Source of the DNA: Acidimicrobiales bacterium
Lineage (GTDB): Bacteria > Actinomycetota > Acidimicrobiia > Acidimicrobiales > Ilumatobacteraceae
DNA: 30,411 nt
NCBI GenBank assembly: GCA_030830415.1
Contig: JAURNB010000088.1
Coordinates: 1-30,411, forward strand
Direction: 5' to 3'
Part shown: positions 1 through 7,214 of the stretch, piece by piece
How positions within the stretch are numbered: position 1 is the first letter of the stretch
Layout of the letters: each line of letters begins with the position of its first letter
Translations under genes and position numbers: made by a program
Notes under the pieces: model-generated
Database searches by the model: none
What the model was told of the DNA's origin: nothing
Seen by the model: only the letters and a program-made list of their open reading frames with translations

Positions 1-435
1 TACCTCTCGTCCGTCTATTCCGTATCGGCGCAAGATGAGACCTTTATATAGACGAACTTGCATAAAGACATGCGTGTCGGCACTCGGGCCGCCTGGTTCG
101 AAGAGATTGCAGTCGTAACCCATTTTGTCCCAGAGTTTCTCTCTTCCCGGTGTGTCGGAAATGATCTGAGCCTTTCCCCAGAGAAGCAAACTGTCCCAAT
201 TGTTTTGCTCAGATACAGGAAAATGAATATTGACGTCAGCGTTGATGCTGCAATTCCTCACCTTTTGCTCATTGCTCGCCAGGAAAGTAAGAAGGTCTTC
301 GCCGAACCAGTTGAAAGTCACTGGGGAAACAAATGGCACCAATGTTTTGGAAACCGTAGCGATAAAGGCATTACGACCAAAACGACTAGATTCATTTTTG
401 ATGTGATCAAGAGAGATTTCCGGGGTGGCTGCCAT
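1..435 (-). CDS. PPOX-fold (FMN/F420-binding split barrel) protein, 3' end outside window
   Basis: An open frame of 145 codons runs from the ATG at 435-433 off the left edge with no stop, so the C-terminus is missing. The translation starts MAATPEISLD and contains SRFGRNAFIATVSK, PVTFNWFGEDLLTF and LLWGKAQIISDTPGRE. This is the strand order of the pyridoxamine 5'-phosphate oxidase fold: a strand with small residues, a strand reporting activity on the substrate, then the G-K/A-A barrel strand. Actinobacterial members of this size usually bind F420 or FMN and reduce or oxidise small molecules or biliverdin; the substrate cannot be told. The start is supported by an in-frame TAA four codons upstream and by TAACGT exactly six bases before the ATG (leaderless promoter). 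It is divergent from the NTF2-like gene. Confidence 0.8.
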   Translation of the reverse strand, partial: MAATPEISLDHIKNESSRFGRNAFIATVSKTLVPFVSPVTFNWFGEDLLTFLASNEQKVRNCSINADVNIHFPVSEQNNWDSLLLWGKAQIISDTPGREKLWDKMGYDCNLFEPGGPSADTHVFMQVRLYKGLILRRYGIDGREV

Positions 436-447
436 ACAGCCACGTTA
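436..447 (-). promoter_or_regulatory. Leaderless -10 element of the PPOX gene
   Basis: TAACGT (447 to 442 on the minus strand) is followed by six bases and then the ATG at 435. This puts the expected transcription start on the A of the start codon. Confidence 0.55.
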
Positions 448-541
448 GACCTCCGCTACAAATCTCCGACAAACCGTGACGGCAACTAAATCACTACCAT
501 TTCATAAAGTACGAGCATTTGATGAGGAAAGAAGAAAAAGT

Positions 542-949
542 ATGAGCAAATTGTCCATCGAGACAGAAGTCGCTATTCGTAGACTTGTTGATCAATATTG
601 CGATGGAGTGATTCGTCGTGATGCGAACATTTGGGGAGCCACATGGTCAACCGATGCGCATTGGAACCTAGGAATGGGCCGCGAAGTACTCGGCAAAACA
701 GCAATCGTTGAACTGTGGACATCAGCAATGGGTGCATTTAATTGGACCATCCAAACCGCGGAACACTTCTCGCTCGACATCAACGAGGAACTCGGCACTG
801 GTTCGGGTCATGTTGTCGTTCGCGAGCGATACGAACGTACCGACGGCGTTCGCGGCGATCTCTTGGCGAAATATCTCGACCAATATGTGAGAGTTGATGG
901 CGAATGGCTCTTCGCCGAACGAATTTTGGAGATCATCGAGCGCAAATAG
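542..949 (+). CDS. SnoaL-like / NTF2-like protein (135 aa)
   Basis: The protein has the SnoaL_4-type NTF2 fold: an N-terminal helix (IRRLVDQYCDGVIRRDANIW), a short strand with TDAHWNLG, a helix after GKTAIVELW, then strands with AEHFSLDINE, GSGHVVVRERYER and a closing DQYVRVDGEWLFAERILE. The fold forms a cone-shaped pocket used by dehydratases, isomerases and hydroxylating-dioxygenase small subunits, so no specific reaction can be given. I chose the ATG at 542 because a purine-rich AGGAAAGAAG stretch precedes it and family homology starts there. An in-frame ATG at 476 would add 22 residues without fold character. A strong terminator follows 25 bases after the stop, so this is a single-gene unit. 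A second member of the same fold lies at 12288-12794. Confidence 0.85.
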   Translation: MSKLSIETEVAIRRLVDQYCDGVIRRDANIWGATWSTDAHWNLGMGREVLGKTAIVELWTSAMGAFNWTIQTAEHFSLDINEELGTGSGHVVVRERYERTDGVRGDLLAKYLDQYVRVDGEWLFAERILEIIERK

Positions 950-973
950 TCCAAATTGCTCTGAATTGACCTG

Positions 974-1004
974 AAGAGGCCCACCACTGGTGGGCCTCTT
1001 TTTT
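974..1004 (+). terminator. Rho-independent terminator
   Basis: A perfect 13-base inverted repeat (AAGAGGCCCACCA at 974-986 and TGGTGGGCCTCTT at 988-1000) is followed by a T run to 1004. In practice the central bases form the loop. It closes the NTF2-like gene and is the only classical terminator I find in the window. Confidence 0.9.
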
Positions 1005-1011
1005 ATGCCTT

Positions 1012-1044
1012 CAGTGATGTTTAGATGACTAACAGTGATGTTTA
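1012..1044. repeat. Direct repeat of 12 bases, 21-base period
   Basis: CAGTGATGTTTA occurs at 1012-1023 and again at 1033-1044, so the copies are 21 bases apart, two helical turns. They lie upstream of the secreted M23 peptidase and could be paired operator half-sites; no regulator is encoded next to them. Confidence 0.55.
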
Positions 1045-1054
1045 CGTACGCAAT

Positions 1055-1069
1055 ACCACTAATAGTGGT
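1055..1069. promoter_or_regulatory. 15-base palindrome upstream of the M23 peptidase
   Basis: ACCACTAATAGTGGT is a perfect dyad around 1062. It sits directly after the 12-base direct repeats and before an AT-rich stretch (TAAATATTTTAA, 1074-1085) that could hold a promoter. Operator function is inference. Confidence 0.35.
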
Positions 1070-1126
1070 GGTCTAAATATTTTAAGTGAGAATTTACTCA
1101 AGTTCTCTTCAGGGGTGCCGTTGTTT

Positions 1127-1143
1127 CTTGTGGATCACACAAG
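1127..1143 (+). promoter_or_regulatory. Small hairpin overlapping the ribosome binding site of the M23 gene
   Basis: CTTGTG (1127-1132) pairs with CACAAG (1138-1143) across a five-base loop. The 3' arm contains the first bases of AAGGAG (1141-1146), the Shine-Dalgarno sequence lying six bases before the ATG at 1153. Folding would partly hide that site, so translational control is possible. Confidence 0.35.
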
Positions 1144-1152
1144 GAGCAACAC

Positions 1153-2268
1153 ATGCGTATTTCTCACACCTCAGCAATTAAGACCTTCACACTCGGTTTG
1201 GCCGCCACTATCGCGATTTCCGCCTTCGGCGTCAATGGTGCTTCGGCCGCTACATCTTCTGCAACTCCAGCTCCCGTGCGAGCCCAAAGTGTTCAATTGC
1301 CGAAATTCGGTGAGACAAGCGAGACCGTCAAATTGATGCAATCGGCTCTACTGAAGAATGGTTTCACACTTGTGGGTGGAGCAGATGGCAAGTTCAGCCC
1401 ACGTACACGTGCCACTTTGCGTTCTTTCCAAAAAGTTGTGGGCTTGAAAGCAACAGGAAACCTTGATCGTAAGACTGCAAAAGTTCTCGGTCTTTTGACT
1501 CCAGCACCGGTTCCCGCTCCTGTTGTTGCACCAGCACCTGCCCCGGTAGTTGCTCCTGCGCCAGTGGCTGCTCCAGCTCCAGTGGCTACTCCAGCAGCAG
1601 TTGCAGTTGCGTTCACTCCAGAAACACTTCCAGCTATTGGTGCCAAGGGCGAACTTGTTGTTGCATTGCAAAATGCGCTCATCCTTGCTGGCATACAAGT
1701 CAAAGGTGGCGCTGATGGATTTTTCGGTAACGGAACCAAAATGGCTATCTCAACATTTCAGAAAAGCAAGAACATCGCTGCATCTGGTGCTGTCGATTCA
1801 GATACAGCAATTGAACTTGGCCTTCTCCCCCGCCCAGTTTTGGAAGTAACACTCGCAGCATTCCCCGTACAGCCAGCTTGCTACTTCATCGACACCTGGC
1901 AAGAAGCTCGTGGCGAAACACGCAAACACGAAGGTGTCGACATCATCGCAAATCGCGGCACTCCATTGCTCGCAGTAAACGATGGCATCATTACACGCAC
2001 TTACGATGCTGCAAAAAGTTCGCTTTCAGGAAATGCATTGCGTCTTACCACCGCCGATGGAACATACTTCTTCTACGCTCACCTTGATTCAATTGCTCCT
2101 GGAATCGCTGTTGGAACACCTGTGAAAGCTGGTCAAGTAATTGGGTTCGTTGGCTCAACAGGTAATACCAACACACCGCACCTGCATTTTGAAGTACACC
2201 CCAAAGGTGGAGCCCCTATCAATCCATTCCCAATTGTTAAAGCAATCGATGGCTGCAAGAAGAAGTAA
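1153..2268 (+). CDS. Secreted M23 metallopeptidase with two peptidoglycan-binding domains (371 aa)
   Basis: Likely a cell-wall hydrolase that cuts peptide cross-bridges outside the membrane. Residues 1-32 are a Sec signal peptide (basic start, hydrophobic core, GASA before the cut). Two PG_binding_1 domains follow at about 53-115 and 162-224; both share a GGADG-x-F turn and an F-Q-K motif. They are joined by a Pro/Ala/Val linker (about 116-150). The M23/LytM domain is at about 245-365, with zinc ligands H259, D263 (HEGVD) and H345 (HLHFE) plus H310 and H343, so it should be active. C243 and C368 flank the catalytic domain and may form a disulfide. The start is fixed by AAGGAG six bases upstream. 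The protein ends in KKK, and its stop codon abuts that of the next gene on the other strand. Confidence 0.93.
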   Translation: MRISHTSAIKTFTLGLAATIAISAFGVNGASAATSSATPAPVRAQSVQLPKFGETSETVKLMQSALLKNGFTLVGGADGKFSPRTRATLRSFQKVVGLKATGNLDRKTAKVLGLLTPAPVPAPVVAPAPAPVVAPAPVAAPAPVATPAAVAVAFTPETLPAIGAKGELVVALQNALILAGIQVKGGADGFFGNGTKMAISTFQKSKNIAASGAVDSDTAIELGLLPRPVLEVTLAAFPVQPACYFIDTWQEARGETRKHEGVDIIANRGTPLLAVNDGIITRTYDAAKSSLSGNALRLTTADGTYFFYAHLDSIAPGIAVGTPVKAGQVIGFVGSTGNTNTPHLHFEVHPKGGAPINPFPIVKAIDGCKKK

Positions 2269-2277
2269 TTACTTCTT
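2260..2277. repeat. 18-base palindrome spanning two abutting stop codons
   Basis: AAGAAGTAATTACTTCTT is a perfect dyad centred between 2268 and 2269. It contains the TAA of the M23 gene and the TAA of the minus-strand methyltransferase back to back, and arises because both proteins end in Lys-Lys. It is AT-rich with no true loop, so terminator activity is doubtful. Confidence 0.6.
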
Positions 2278-3390
2278 GATCTCGTAGAACGCGTTAACAG
2301 AGTGCGAAATATCTAACTTACGAAAGGAAGTAAAGCCAGACTGTAAAGCGAAATCCTCAGCCAAAGATGCTGGAAGACCAAGCGTTCCTAACCCTTCTCC
2401 ATTGTGATCCGACAAAGCAGAAGCCATGCAGGAAAGAACACTGATTCCATACATCAATGCAGCCATAGGATTCTTGCTCACATTCTCAGAGAGATTGTTC
2501 CCAGCCTTAATGTCGACAAGAAGCCATGATCCATCTTCTTTCAACATGCGGTAGATGTCCTCAATCATCTGACGTGGTTGCGTCATATCGTGAATGCAAT
2601 CGAATGTGGTGATGAAATCAACTGAAGCACTGTTTGGCGAAGAGGAAGTTCGTGCGTTCAAAAAGGACACGTTGCTGAGACCTGATTGAATCAACTTTTC
2701 ACTAGCTCTTGCCAAAGCGTGCTCCGAAATATCGATTCCGATAAAAGTACTATTGGGGTACTGCTTGGCCATGAGCAAAACAGCTGACCCGGCTCCGCAG
2801 CCAATGTCTACAACACTGATGCCAGCCTTTAGCTTTTCCACTACCCCCGACAGCGTTGGCAATACAAGATCAATGAGGAAGGCGTTACTCCAGGGTTCGA
2901 ATGAACGTTCGATTCCCACAGCGCCATCTGGGCCATGGGCGTCGTAATCGAAACCAATTCCTGAGCGAAAGGATTCGGGCAGATCTTTCAGTCTGTCGAA
3001 GGTAGCGGGAAGTCGATGAAACATTCCCATCCCGAACGCGGGATGCTCTTCATTTGCCAACACTGCCACTGCTTCCGGAGAGAGTTTGTAAATTGTTTTC
3101 TCATCGACATGTGCGCAAGGCTCATCTGCACCATACGAGTACTCTGCGCTCACTATTCGTGCTGCCACCTGATTCGCGCACCACTCCCTAATCCATCTTT
3201 CCGACAGTTTGCTCGCTTCAGCTATCTCAGTGCTCGTTAAACCGTCAGTTGCCGCCAAGATGCGATACAGGCCCAATTGGTCGCCAATATGAATCATGCC
3301 TGCAGTGACCGCACCGGCTAATTGGGAGAAAATATTGAAGGAAAAAAGCTTCAGCGCATCGGGGTCAAGTACTTGTTCAGTTGTAGACAT
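2269..3390 (-). CDS. SAM-dependent methyltransferase with N-terminal winged-helix domain (373 aa)
   Basis: Residues about 15-110 form the helix-rich winged-helix/dimerisation domain found in O-methyltransferases and in the mycobacterial Rv2258c type (GMIHIGDQLGLYRILAA, LTSTEIAEASKLSERWIREW). The class I methyltransferase domain follows from about 185. Motif I is VVDIGCGAGSAVLL at 193-206, an acidic residue ends strand 2 (FIGIDIS), and there is a DFITTFDCIHDMTQP segment. It should transfer a methyl group from S-adenosylmethionine; the acceptor is unknown. A leaderless -10 TACCAT lies six bases before the ATG. That hexamer is part of a 15-base palindrome touching the start codon. Confidence 0.85.
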   Translation of the reverse strand: MSTTEQVLDPDALKLFSFNIFSQLAGAVTAGMIHIGDQLGLYRILAATDGLTSTEIAEASKLSERWIREWCANQVAARIVSAEYSYGADEPCAHVDEKTIYKLSPEAVAVLANEEHPAFGMGMFHRLPATFDRLKDLPESFRSGIGFDYDAHGPDGAVGIERSFEPWSNAFLIDLVLPTLSGVVEKLKAGISVVDIGCGAGSAVLLMAKQYPNSTFIGIDISEHALARASEKLIQSGLSNVSFLNARTSSSPNSASVDFITTFDCIHDMTQPRQMIEDIYRMLKEDGSWLLVDIKAGNNLSENVSKNPMAALMYGISVLSCMASALSDHNGEGLGTLGLPASLAEDFALQSGFTSFRKLDISHSVNAFYEIKK

Positions 3391-3402
3391 CTACCAATGG
3401 TA
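3391..3402 (-). promoter_or_regulatory. Leaderless -10 element inside a palindrome, methyltransferase gene
   Basis: TACCAT (3402 to 3397, minus strand) is six bases from the ATG at 3390. It lies within the perfect dyad TCTACCAATGGTAGA (3390-3404), so a dimeric protein bound there would cover the promoter and start codon. Confidence 0.5.
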
Positions 3403-3429
3403 GACCTTCGCCTCCACGGCGCAGACAGA

Positions 3430-4110
3430 TCAGACCGTTCGGTGGCTTTTCGGCAAATGTTCAACACCTGAAAGTCGTGTGAGAGAAAAGGTGACCCCAT
3501 CGGTCAGAGCAAGCGGCTCTACTTCAGAAATAGATGCATGGCCAAGCACGAACCGTTCCCATTCCCAAGGAGTGGGCTCTAGACCAAGTAGATGACAAAT
3601 GACAACTGAGTTTGTTCCGGCGTGAGCAACAAAGGCAATGTGTTTGTCTAGGGTCTTGCCATGCGTCCAAACGGGAAGACCGTTACTTAACTTGCCGTAG
3701 CCATTTTCGGTGAGGAAATGCGCGCAGTCGTCGTTAATGCGACGAACGAAATCGGAAACTGCTTCACCACCGTTGAGACCGCCCCAACGCTCGTGGCTAG
3801 GTCGTGAACGTTCTTCTTTGTAGGCCTCAACAGCTTTCTCAACGGGCGTTCCGTGCCATATGGGGTTGCGTATCTCTTGGAGCCAATCGGCAGTAATGCT
3901 TGTGCAACCACTTTGACGCAGCAACGGCTCGGCTGTTTGCTGAGCGCGCAGAAGAGGGCTCACATAAATTTCATCGAATCGAGTATCTGCTAGAAACGTT
4001 GCAACCATCTCAGCCTGCTCTTGTCCTTTTACGGTAAGCGGAGGATTATCTACGTTCAAACCATTTTTCACCCATTCTGGCTCTCCATGACGAATAAGGG
4101 TGATGCGCAT
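3430..4110 (-). CDS. Histidine phosphatase (phosphoglycerate mutase-like), 226 aa
   Basis: The protein opens with the family's RHG motif (RHGE at 7-10, H8 being the phospho-accepting histidine). R54 lies in SPLLRAQQTAEPLL and the second catalytic histidine is H163 in FVAHAGTNSVV; E79 is a likely acid. All key residues are present, so it should be an active phosphatase or mutase of cytoplasmic small phosphoesters. The family does not allow a substrate to be named. It has no signal peptide. Its start is supported by TAAGAT six bases before the ATG. It is divergent from the acyl-CoA synthetase, and 39 bases separate its stop from the methyltransferase start downstream. Confidence 0.88.
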   Translation of the reverse strand: MRITLIRHGEPEWVKNGLNVDNPPLTVKGQEQAEMVATFLADTRFDEIYVSPLLRAQQTAEPLLRQSGCTSITADWLQEIRNPIWHGTPVEKAVEAYKEERSRPSHERWGGLNGGEAVSDFVRRINDDCAHFLTENGYGKLSNGLPVWTHGKTLDKHIAFVAHAGTNSVVICHLLGLEPTPWEWERFVLGHASISEVEPLALTDGVTFSLTRLSGVEHLPKSHRTV

Positions 4111-4122
4111 TCGTTCATCTTA
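4111..4122 (-). promoter_or_regulatory. Leaderless -10 element of the histidine phosphatase gene
   Basis: TAAGAT (4122 to 4117, minus strand) is followed by exactly six bases and the ATG at 4110. Confidence 0.55.
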
Positions 4123-4162
4123 GGCGTTGAAGATCGTCCTACCTAAGTGCAAGTATGTACAA

Positions 4163-5827
4163 ATGTCGAATCAAGTAAATGAACTCAGCGTGAACTGGGC
4201 AACCCTGTGGGAAGCACTGGCCGATGAGAGGCCTCATGACGTTGCAGTAGTTCTCGGTGATACCGAGATTCAATGGGGTCAACTCGACGAACGGTCAGCA
4301 CGACTCGCCTCTGTGTTCTCGCAACGCGGTGTTGGTGAAGGTTCGAAAGTTGCACAGTTATTGTTTAATGACGCGGCATATCTTGAATCAATTTACGCAC
4401 TTTTCAAACTGCGCGCGACGCCTGTCAATATCAATTATCGATATCTGCAGGGTGAGATTGCTTATATTCTCAATAACTCTGAATCAGAGGTGCTTGTATA
4501 TCACGCGTCTCTAGCAGAGCGGGTGGTTGGCATGAAAGATCTTGTGCCTACTCTGAAAATTCTCATCTGTGTCAATGACGTTGGTTCCGAGTTTGTTCCA
4601 GAGGAAGGTCATCTTGATTACGAGACCGTACTGACTAGTGCAGCACCTGCTCAACGCATTGAGAGATCTGGCGAAGATCTCTTGTTCCTGTACACAGGTG
4701 GAACAACCGGAATGCCCAAAGGTGTGATGTGGCGACACGTCGATCTGTTCGGTGCTCTCGCGTTTTCCGGATATCAAGCTTTAGGGCTTCCGATACCTAC
4801 CACCGTTCAGCAAGTTGGTTCTACTGCTGCCCAACTCGCATCCGATAAGAAGAGCCCCACAAACCTTTGTGCGGCTCCTTTGATGCACGGTGTTGCACTA
4901 TTTCTTGCGATGTCGAGTTTTGTTCTTGGCGGAAAAGTAATTCTTCTGAATTCACGGAAGTTTGTTGCCAAAGAGCTCATCGATCTGTCAGAGAAATATT
5001 CAGTTACGCAGTTATCAATCGTGGGCGACGCTTTTGCGAAACCCATCACGCGCTATTTGCAGTCTCTTGAAGAAGAAGGAAACTCTCTTCCTCATCTCGA
5101 GAGCATCATTCGCATTACGTCATCTGGTGCAACATTCTCTGGCGAACAGAAGTCTCTACTTCAGAAATACATGCCGAATGCCACCATTATCGACATGCTG
5201 GGTGCAAGCGAAGGTGGACCCTTTGGCATCGCAATGACTGCGCCAAATGAAGACCCCATCGCGACGGCAGTTTTCATTGCACCACCTAATGCAGTTACTT
5301 TCAATGATGAAACGTGGGAGCCACTTCCCCGCGGCAGTTCCACACCTGGAGTATTGGGCGTATCAGGACCAATGCCACAGGGCTACTTCAGAGATGAAGC
5401 GAAATCTGCACAGACATTCAAAGTGATCAACGGAGTTCGCTACACCATTCCTGGCGACTACGCACTCATCAACGAACAAGGCGTCATGCAACTACTCGGC
5501 CGCGGTTCTGTATGCATTAACAGTGGTGGCGAGAAGATATACCCGGAAGAAGTAGAAGTAGCTGCTCGCTCCATTGCCGGTATCGCCGACTGCACAGTCG
5601 TAGGGGTTCCCGACGATCGTTTCGGCAATGCGGTGACCGCTGTGGTTTCGCGTCTTCCAGGTGCAACGGTTACTACTGAAGAACTGCTATCAGAAATGCG
5701 CAAAACCCTTGCCGCATACAAGTGCCCTCGACATGTTCTTTTTGTTGATGCTGTTTATAGAAGCCCTAGCGGTAAGGCCGACTACAACATCACGCGCGAT
5801 ATAGCGATCAACTTGTTGAAGAGTTAA
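4163..5827 (+). CDS. Acyl-CoA synthetase, AMP-forming (FadD-like), 554 aa
   Basis: It activates a carboxylic acid to acyl-AMP and then acyl-CoA. The phosphate-binding loop YTGGTTGMPKG is at about 177-187. The adenine-binding region is GASEGG, the A8 region is GRGSVCINSGGEKIYPEEVE, and the C-terminal catalytic lysine is K538 (SPSGKADYN). The order and the 554-residue length fit full fatty-acid or steroid-side-chain type ligases of actinobacteria; chain specificity is unknown. I start at the ATG at 4163 (MSNQVNE). The frame is open to a TTG at 4127, but the 12 extra residues are atypical. No Shine-Dalgarno or exact leaderless hexamer is visible. The stop codon interlocks with the stop of the minus-strand PPOX gene in a shared TTAA. 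Confidence 0.92.
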   Translation: MSNQVNELSVNWATLWEALADERPHDVAVVLGDTEIQWGQLDERSARLASVFSQRGVGEGSKVAQLLFNDAAYLESIYALFKLRATPVNINYRYLQGEIAYILNNSESEVLVYHASLAERVVGMKDLVPTLKILICVNDVGSEFVPEEGHLDYETVLTSAAPAQRIERSGEDLLFLYTGGTTGMPKGVMWRHVDLFGALAFSGYQALGLPIPTTVQQVGSTAAQLASDKKSPTNLCAAPLMHGVALFLAMSSFVLGGKVILLNSRKFVAKELIDLSEKYSVTQLSIVGDAFAKPITRYLQSLEEEGNSLPHLESIIRITSSGATFSGEQKSLLQKYMPNATIIDMLGASEGGPFGIAMTAPNEDPIATAVFIAPPNAVTFNDETWEPLPRGSSTPGVLGVSGPMPQGYFRDEAKSAQTFKVINGVRYTIPGDYALINEQGVMQLLGRGSVCINSGGEKIYPEEVEVAARSIAGIADCTVVGVPDDRFGNAVTAVVSRLPGATVTTEELLSEMRKTLAAYKCPRHVLFVDAVYRSPSGKADYNITRDIAINLLKS

Positions 5828-6351
5828 TCGACCTTCAGAATTCCAGCTTCGCGCGACTTAGTGGTTGCAGCTCCCATTTTTGCGCCGTCATAACCCACGC
5901 GCAAGCCTGGTGTTACTTCAATAACGATGCGATCTGGTGAGTCGAGCATCATGGCGAATTCTTTGACGCGATTTTCACCGAATTTTTCATACAGTCTTTC
6001 TGCAAGAGCTCTGTAGAACCATTTCTTTGTTTCAAGATCGTCAAGTACGCGCGCTGTTCCTTTGTAGGTAACCGTGCGGCTTCCACCCATCTCCATACCA
6101 GTTGAAGTGATGACCAATGCAACGCGCGGATCACGACGAATGGCGGGCACACGCTTGCGATGTGCGGCAGATGTCATCCAGAACTTTCCGTCGGCATAGA
6201 AGTAGCTCAGAATCGAAGCCATCGGTGAACCATCTTTAGTGGTCCAACAAAACGTCAGTTCCTTTTGTTGCGACAGCATCGTCACTTCGGTTTCAGGATC
6301 GAGACCATATACGGTCACATCTTCGTAATTGGTGATGAGTTTTTCTGTCAT
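5824..6351 (-). CDS. PPOX-fold flavin/F420-binding protein (175 aa)
   Basis: A pyridoxamine 5'-phosphate oxidase-fold protein: ELTFCWTTKDGSPMASILSYFY, then DGKFWMTSAAHRKRVPAIRRDPRVALVI (the basic segment that usually grips the FMN or F420 phosphate), then SRTVTYKGTARVLDD and an IVIEVTPGLRVGYDGAKMG end. Such proteins are cytoplasmic dimers acting as oxidoreductases on varied substrates; none can be assigned. A GAGGGA Shine-Dalgarno lies a few bases before the ATG. It follows the short-chain dehydrogenase on the same strand with a 40-base gap, so the two may be cotranscribed. Its 3' end overlaps the acyl-CoA synthetase by four bases. Confidence 0.87.
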   Translation of the reverse strand: MTEKLITNYEDVTVYGLDPETEVTMLSQQKELTFCWTTKDGSPMASILSYFYADGKFWMTSAAHRKRVPAIRRDPRVALVITSTGMEMGGSRTVTYKGTARVLDDLETKKWFYRALAERLYEKFGENRVKEFAMMLDSPDRIVIEVTPGLRVGYDGAKMGAATTKSREAGILKVD

Positions 6352-6391
6352 ATTCCCTCTTGTTAATAACGGTGTAATTAAAATAGTTGAA

Positions 6392-7165
6392 TTAAGCCTT
6401 GTCGCGTAAGTCGAAATGAGCGGCGTGTGCCGAGTGCCCTCCGTCGACCATCAGCGTGGTGCCAGTAATAAACGAGGCCGCTGGCGAGGCCAAGAAAAAG
6501 AATGCTTCGGCGAGTTCATGTGGCTGACCCCAGCGCCGCAACGGAATACGTTTCGCCATTTCATCCATTGCCCCAGGAAGGCCCTTCAGCCGTTCGGTGA
6601 TTCCGGTTTCCACTGGACCAGGTGCAACACCATTGACGCGAATGCCATAGACCCCAAGGTCGACAGCAGCGGCACGCACGAGGTTGAACACGGCTGCTTT
6701 AGAAGCGTTATAGGCATAGTTGCCTGGGTCACCACGGAGTCCAGAGGTAGAGGCTGTTGCCAAAATGACCCCGGTTCCGTTCTTCTTCATCACTTCTGCT
6801 GCATGGCGGATGCCATGCACAACTCCAGTGACGTTGACGGCCATGATGCGTTCGAACTTCTCCACTGCGCCCGGATCTTCCCAAGGCAGAGTTCCGACCA
6901 TTCCCGCGTTCAACACAGAAACAGAGAGTCCGCCGAAATGCTTCACAGCGGCTTCAACCAATGCTGCGTTGTGGTCTCCGGCCGACACATCGCCTGGCAG
7001 GGCGAGAAATGACTGAGCATCTGGTGACGCATCGACCCATTTCAAGCTTTCGGCAGACAGGTCATTAACAACCACCCGATAACCCCGGGAGGCGAATAAC
7101 TCGGCTGTGGCGCGACCGATTCCCGAACCGGCGCCTGTAACAATTGCGACTTCGCTACGACTCAT
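6392..7165 (-). CDS. Short-chain dehydrogenase/reductase (257 aa), catalytically complete
   Basis: A classical SDR. The Rossmann glycine motif TGAGSGIG is at 10-17, and D35 at the end of strand 2 suggests NAD(H) rather than NADP(H). NAG is at 86-88 and the catalytic set is N110-region, S139, Y152 and K156 (YNASK). The PG motif (VAPGPVET) and a C-terminal TLMVDGGHSAH complete the family pattern. It should oxidise or reduce a hydroxyl/keto group; the substrate is unknown. TAGGGT lies six bases before the ATG, the best leaderless promoter in the window. It precedes the PPOX gene and is divergent from another SDR. Confidence 0.92.
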   Translation of the reverse strand: MSRSEVAIVTGAGSGIGRATAELFASRGYRVVVNDLSAESLKWVDASPDAQSFLALPGDVSAGDHNAALVEAAVKHFGGLSVSVLNAGMVGTLPWEDPGAVEKFERIMAVNVTGVVHGIRHAAEVMKKNGTGVILATASTSGLRGDPGNYAYNASKAAVFNLVRAAAVDLGVYGIRVNGVAPGPVETGITERLKGLPGAMDEMAKRIPLRRWGQPHELAEAFFFLASPAASFITGTTLMVDGGHSAHAAHFDLRDKA

Positions 7166-7177
7166 ACTCTTACCCTA
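7166..7177 (-). promoter_or_regulatory. Leaderless -10 element of the minus-strand SDR gene
   Basis: TAGGGT (7177 to 7172, minus strand) is followed by six bases and the ATG at 7165. Confidence 0.6.
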
Positions 7178-7181
7178 TGCT
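7176..7181 (+). promoter_or_regulatory. Possible -10 element for the plus-strand SDR-ADH pair
   Basis: TATGCT overlaps the opposing -10 by two bases. It would give a leader of about 27 bases that includes the GGGGG ribosome binding site before the ATG at 7215. Confidence 0.25.
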
Positions 7182-7214
7182 GGGACACATAGTCATCTAG
7201 TACTGGGGGAAATC

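Noticed and set aside
58..489. Plus-strand open frame of 143 codons at the left end
   Set aside because: Its protein has no fold pattern, whereas the opposite strand (435 to 1) encodes a coherent PPOX-fold protein with a leaderless promoter. The plus frame is a shadow.
1293..1739. Minus-strand open frames opposite the M23 gene
   Set aside because: They exist because the Pro/Ala repeat linker has no stops in reverse; the low-complexity Gly/Thr/Ala translation is an artefact.
4127..4162. Upstream TTG start for the acyl-CoA synthetase
   Set aside because: The added residues do not match the family, no ribosome binding site is seen, and an ATG with the typical N-terminus follows at 4163.
6416..7012. 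198-codon plus-strand frame inside the minus-strand SDR
   Set aside because: The SDR has every family motif on the other strand; the plus frame has a His/Cys-rich translation without a domain.
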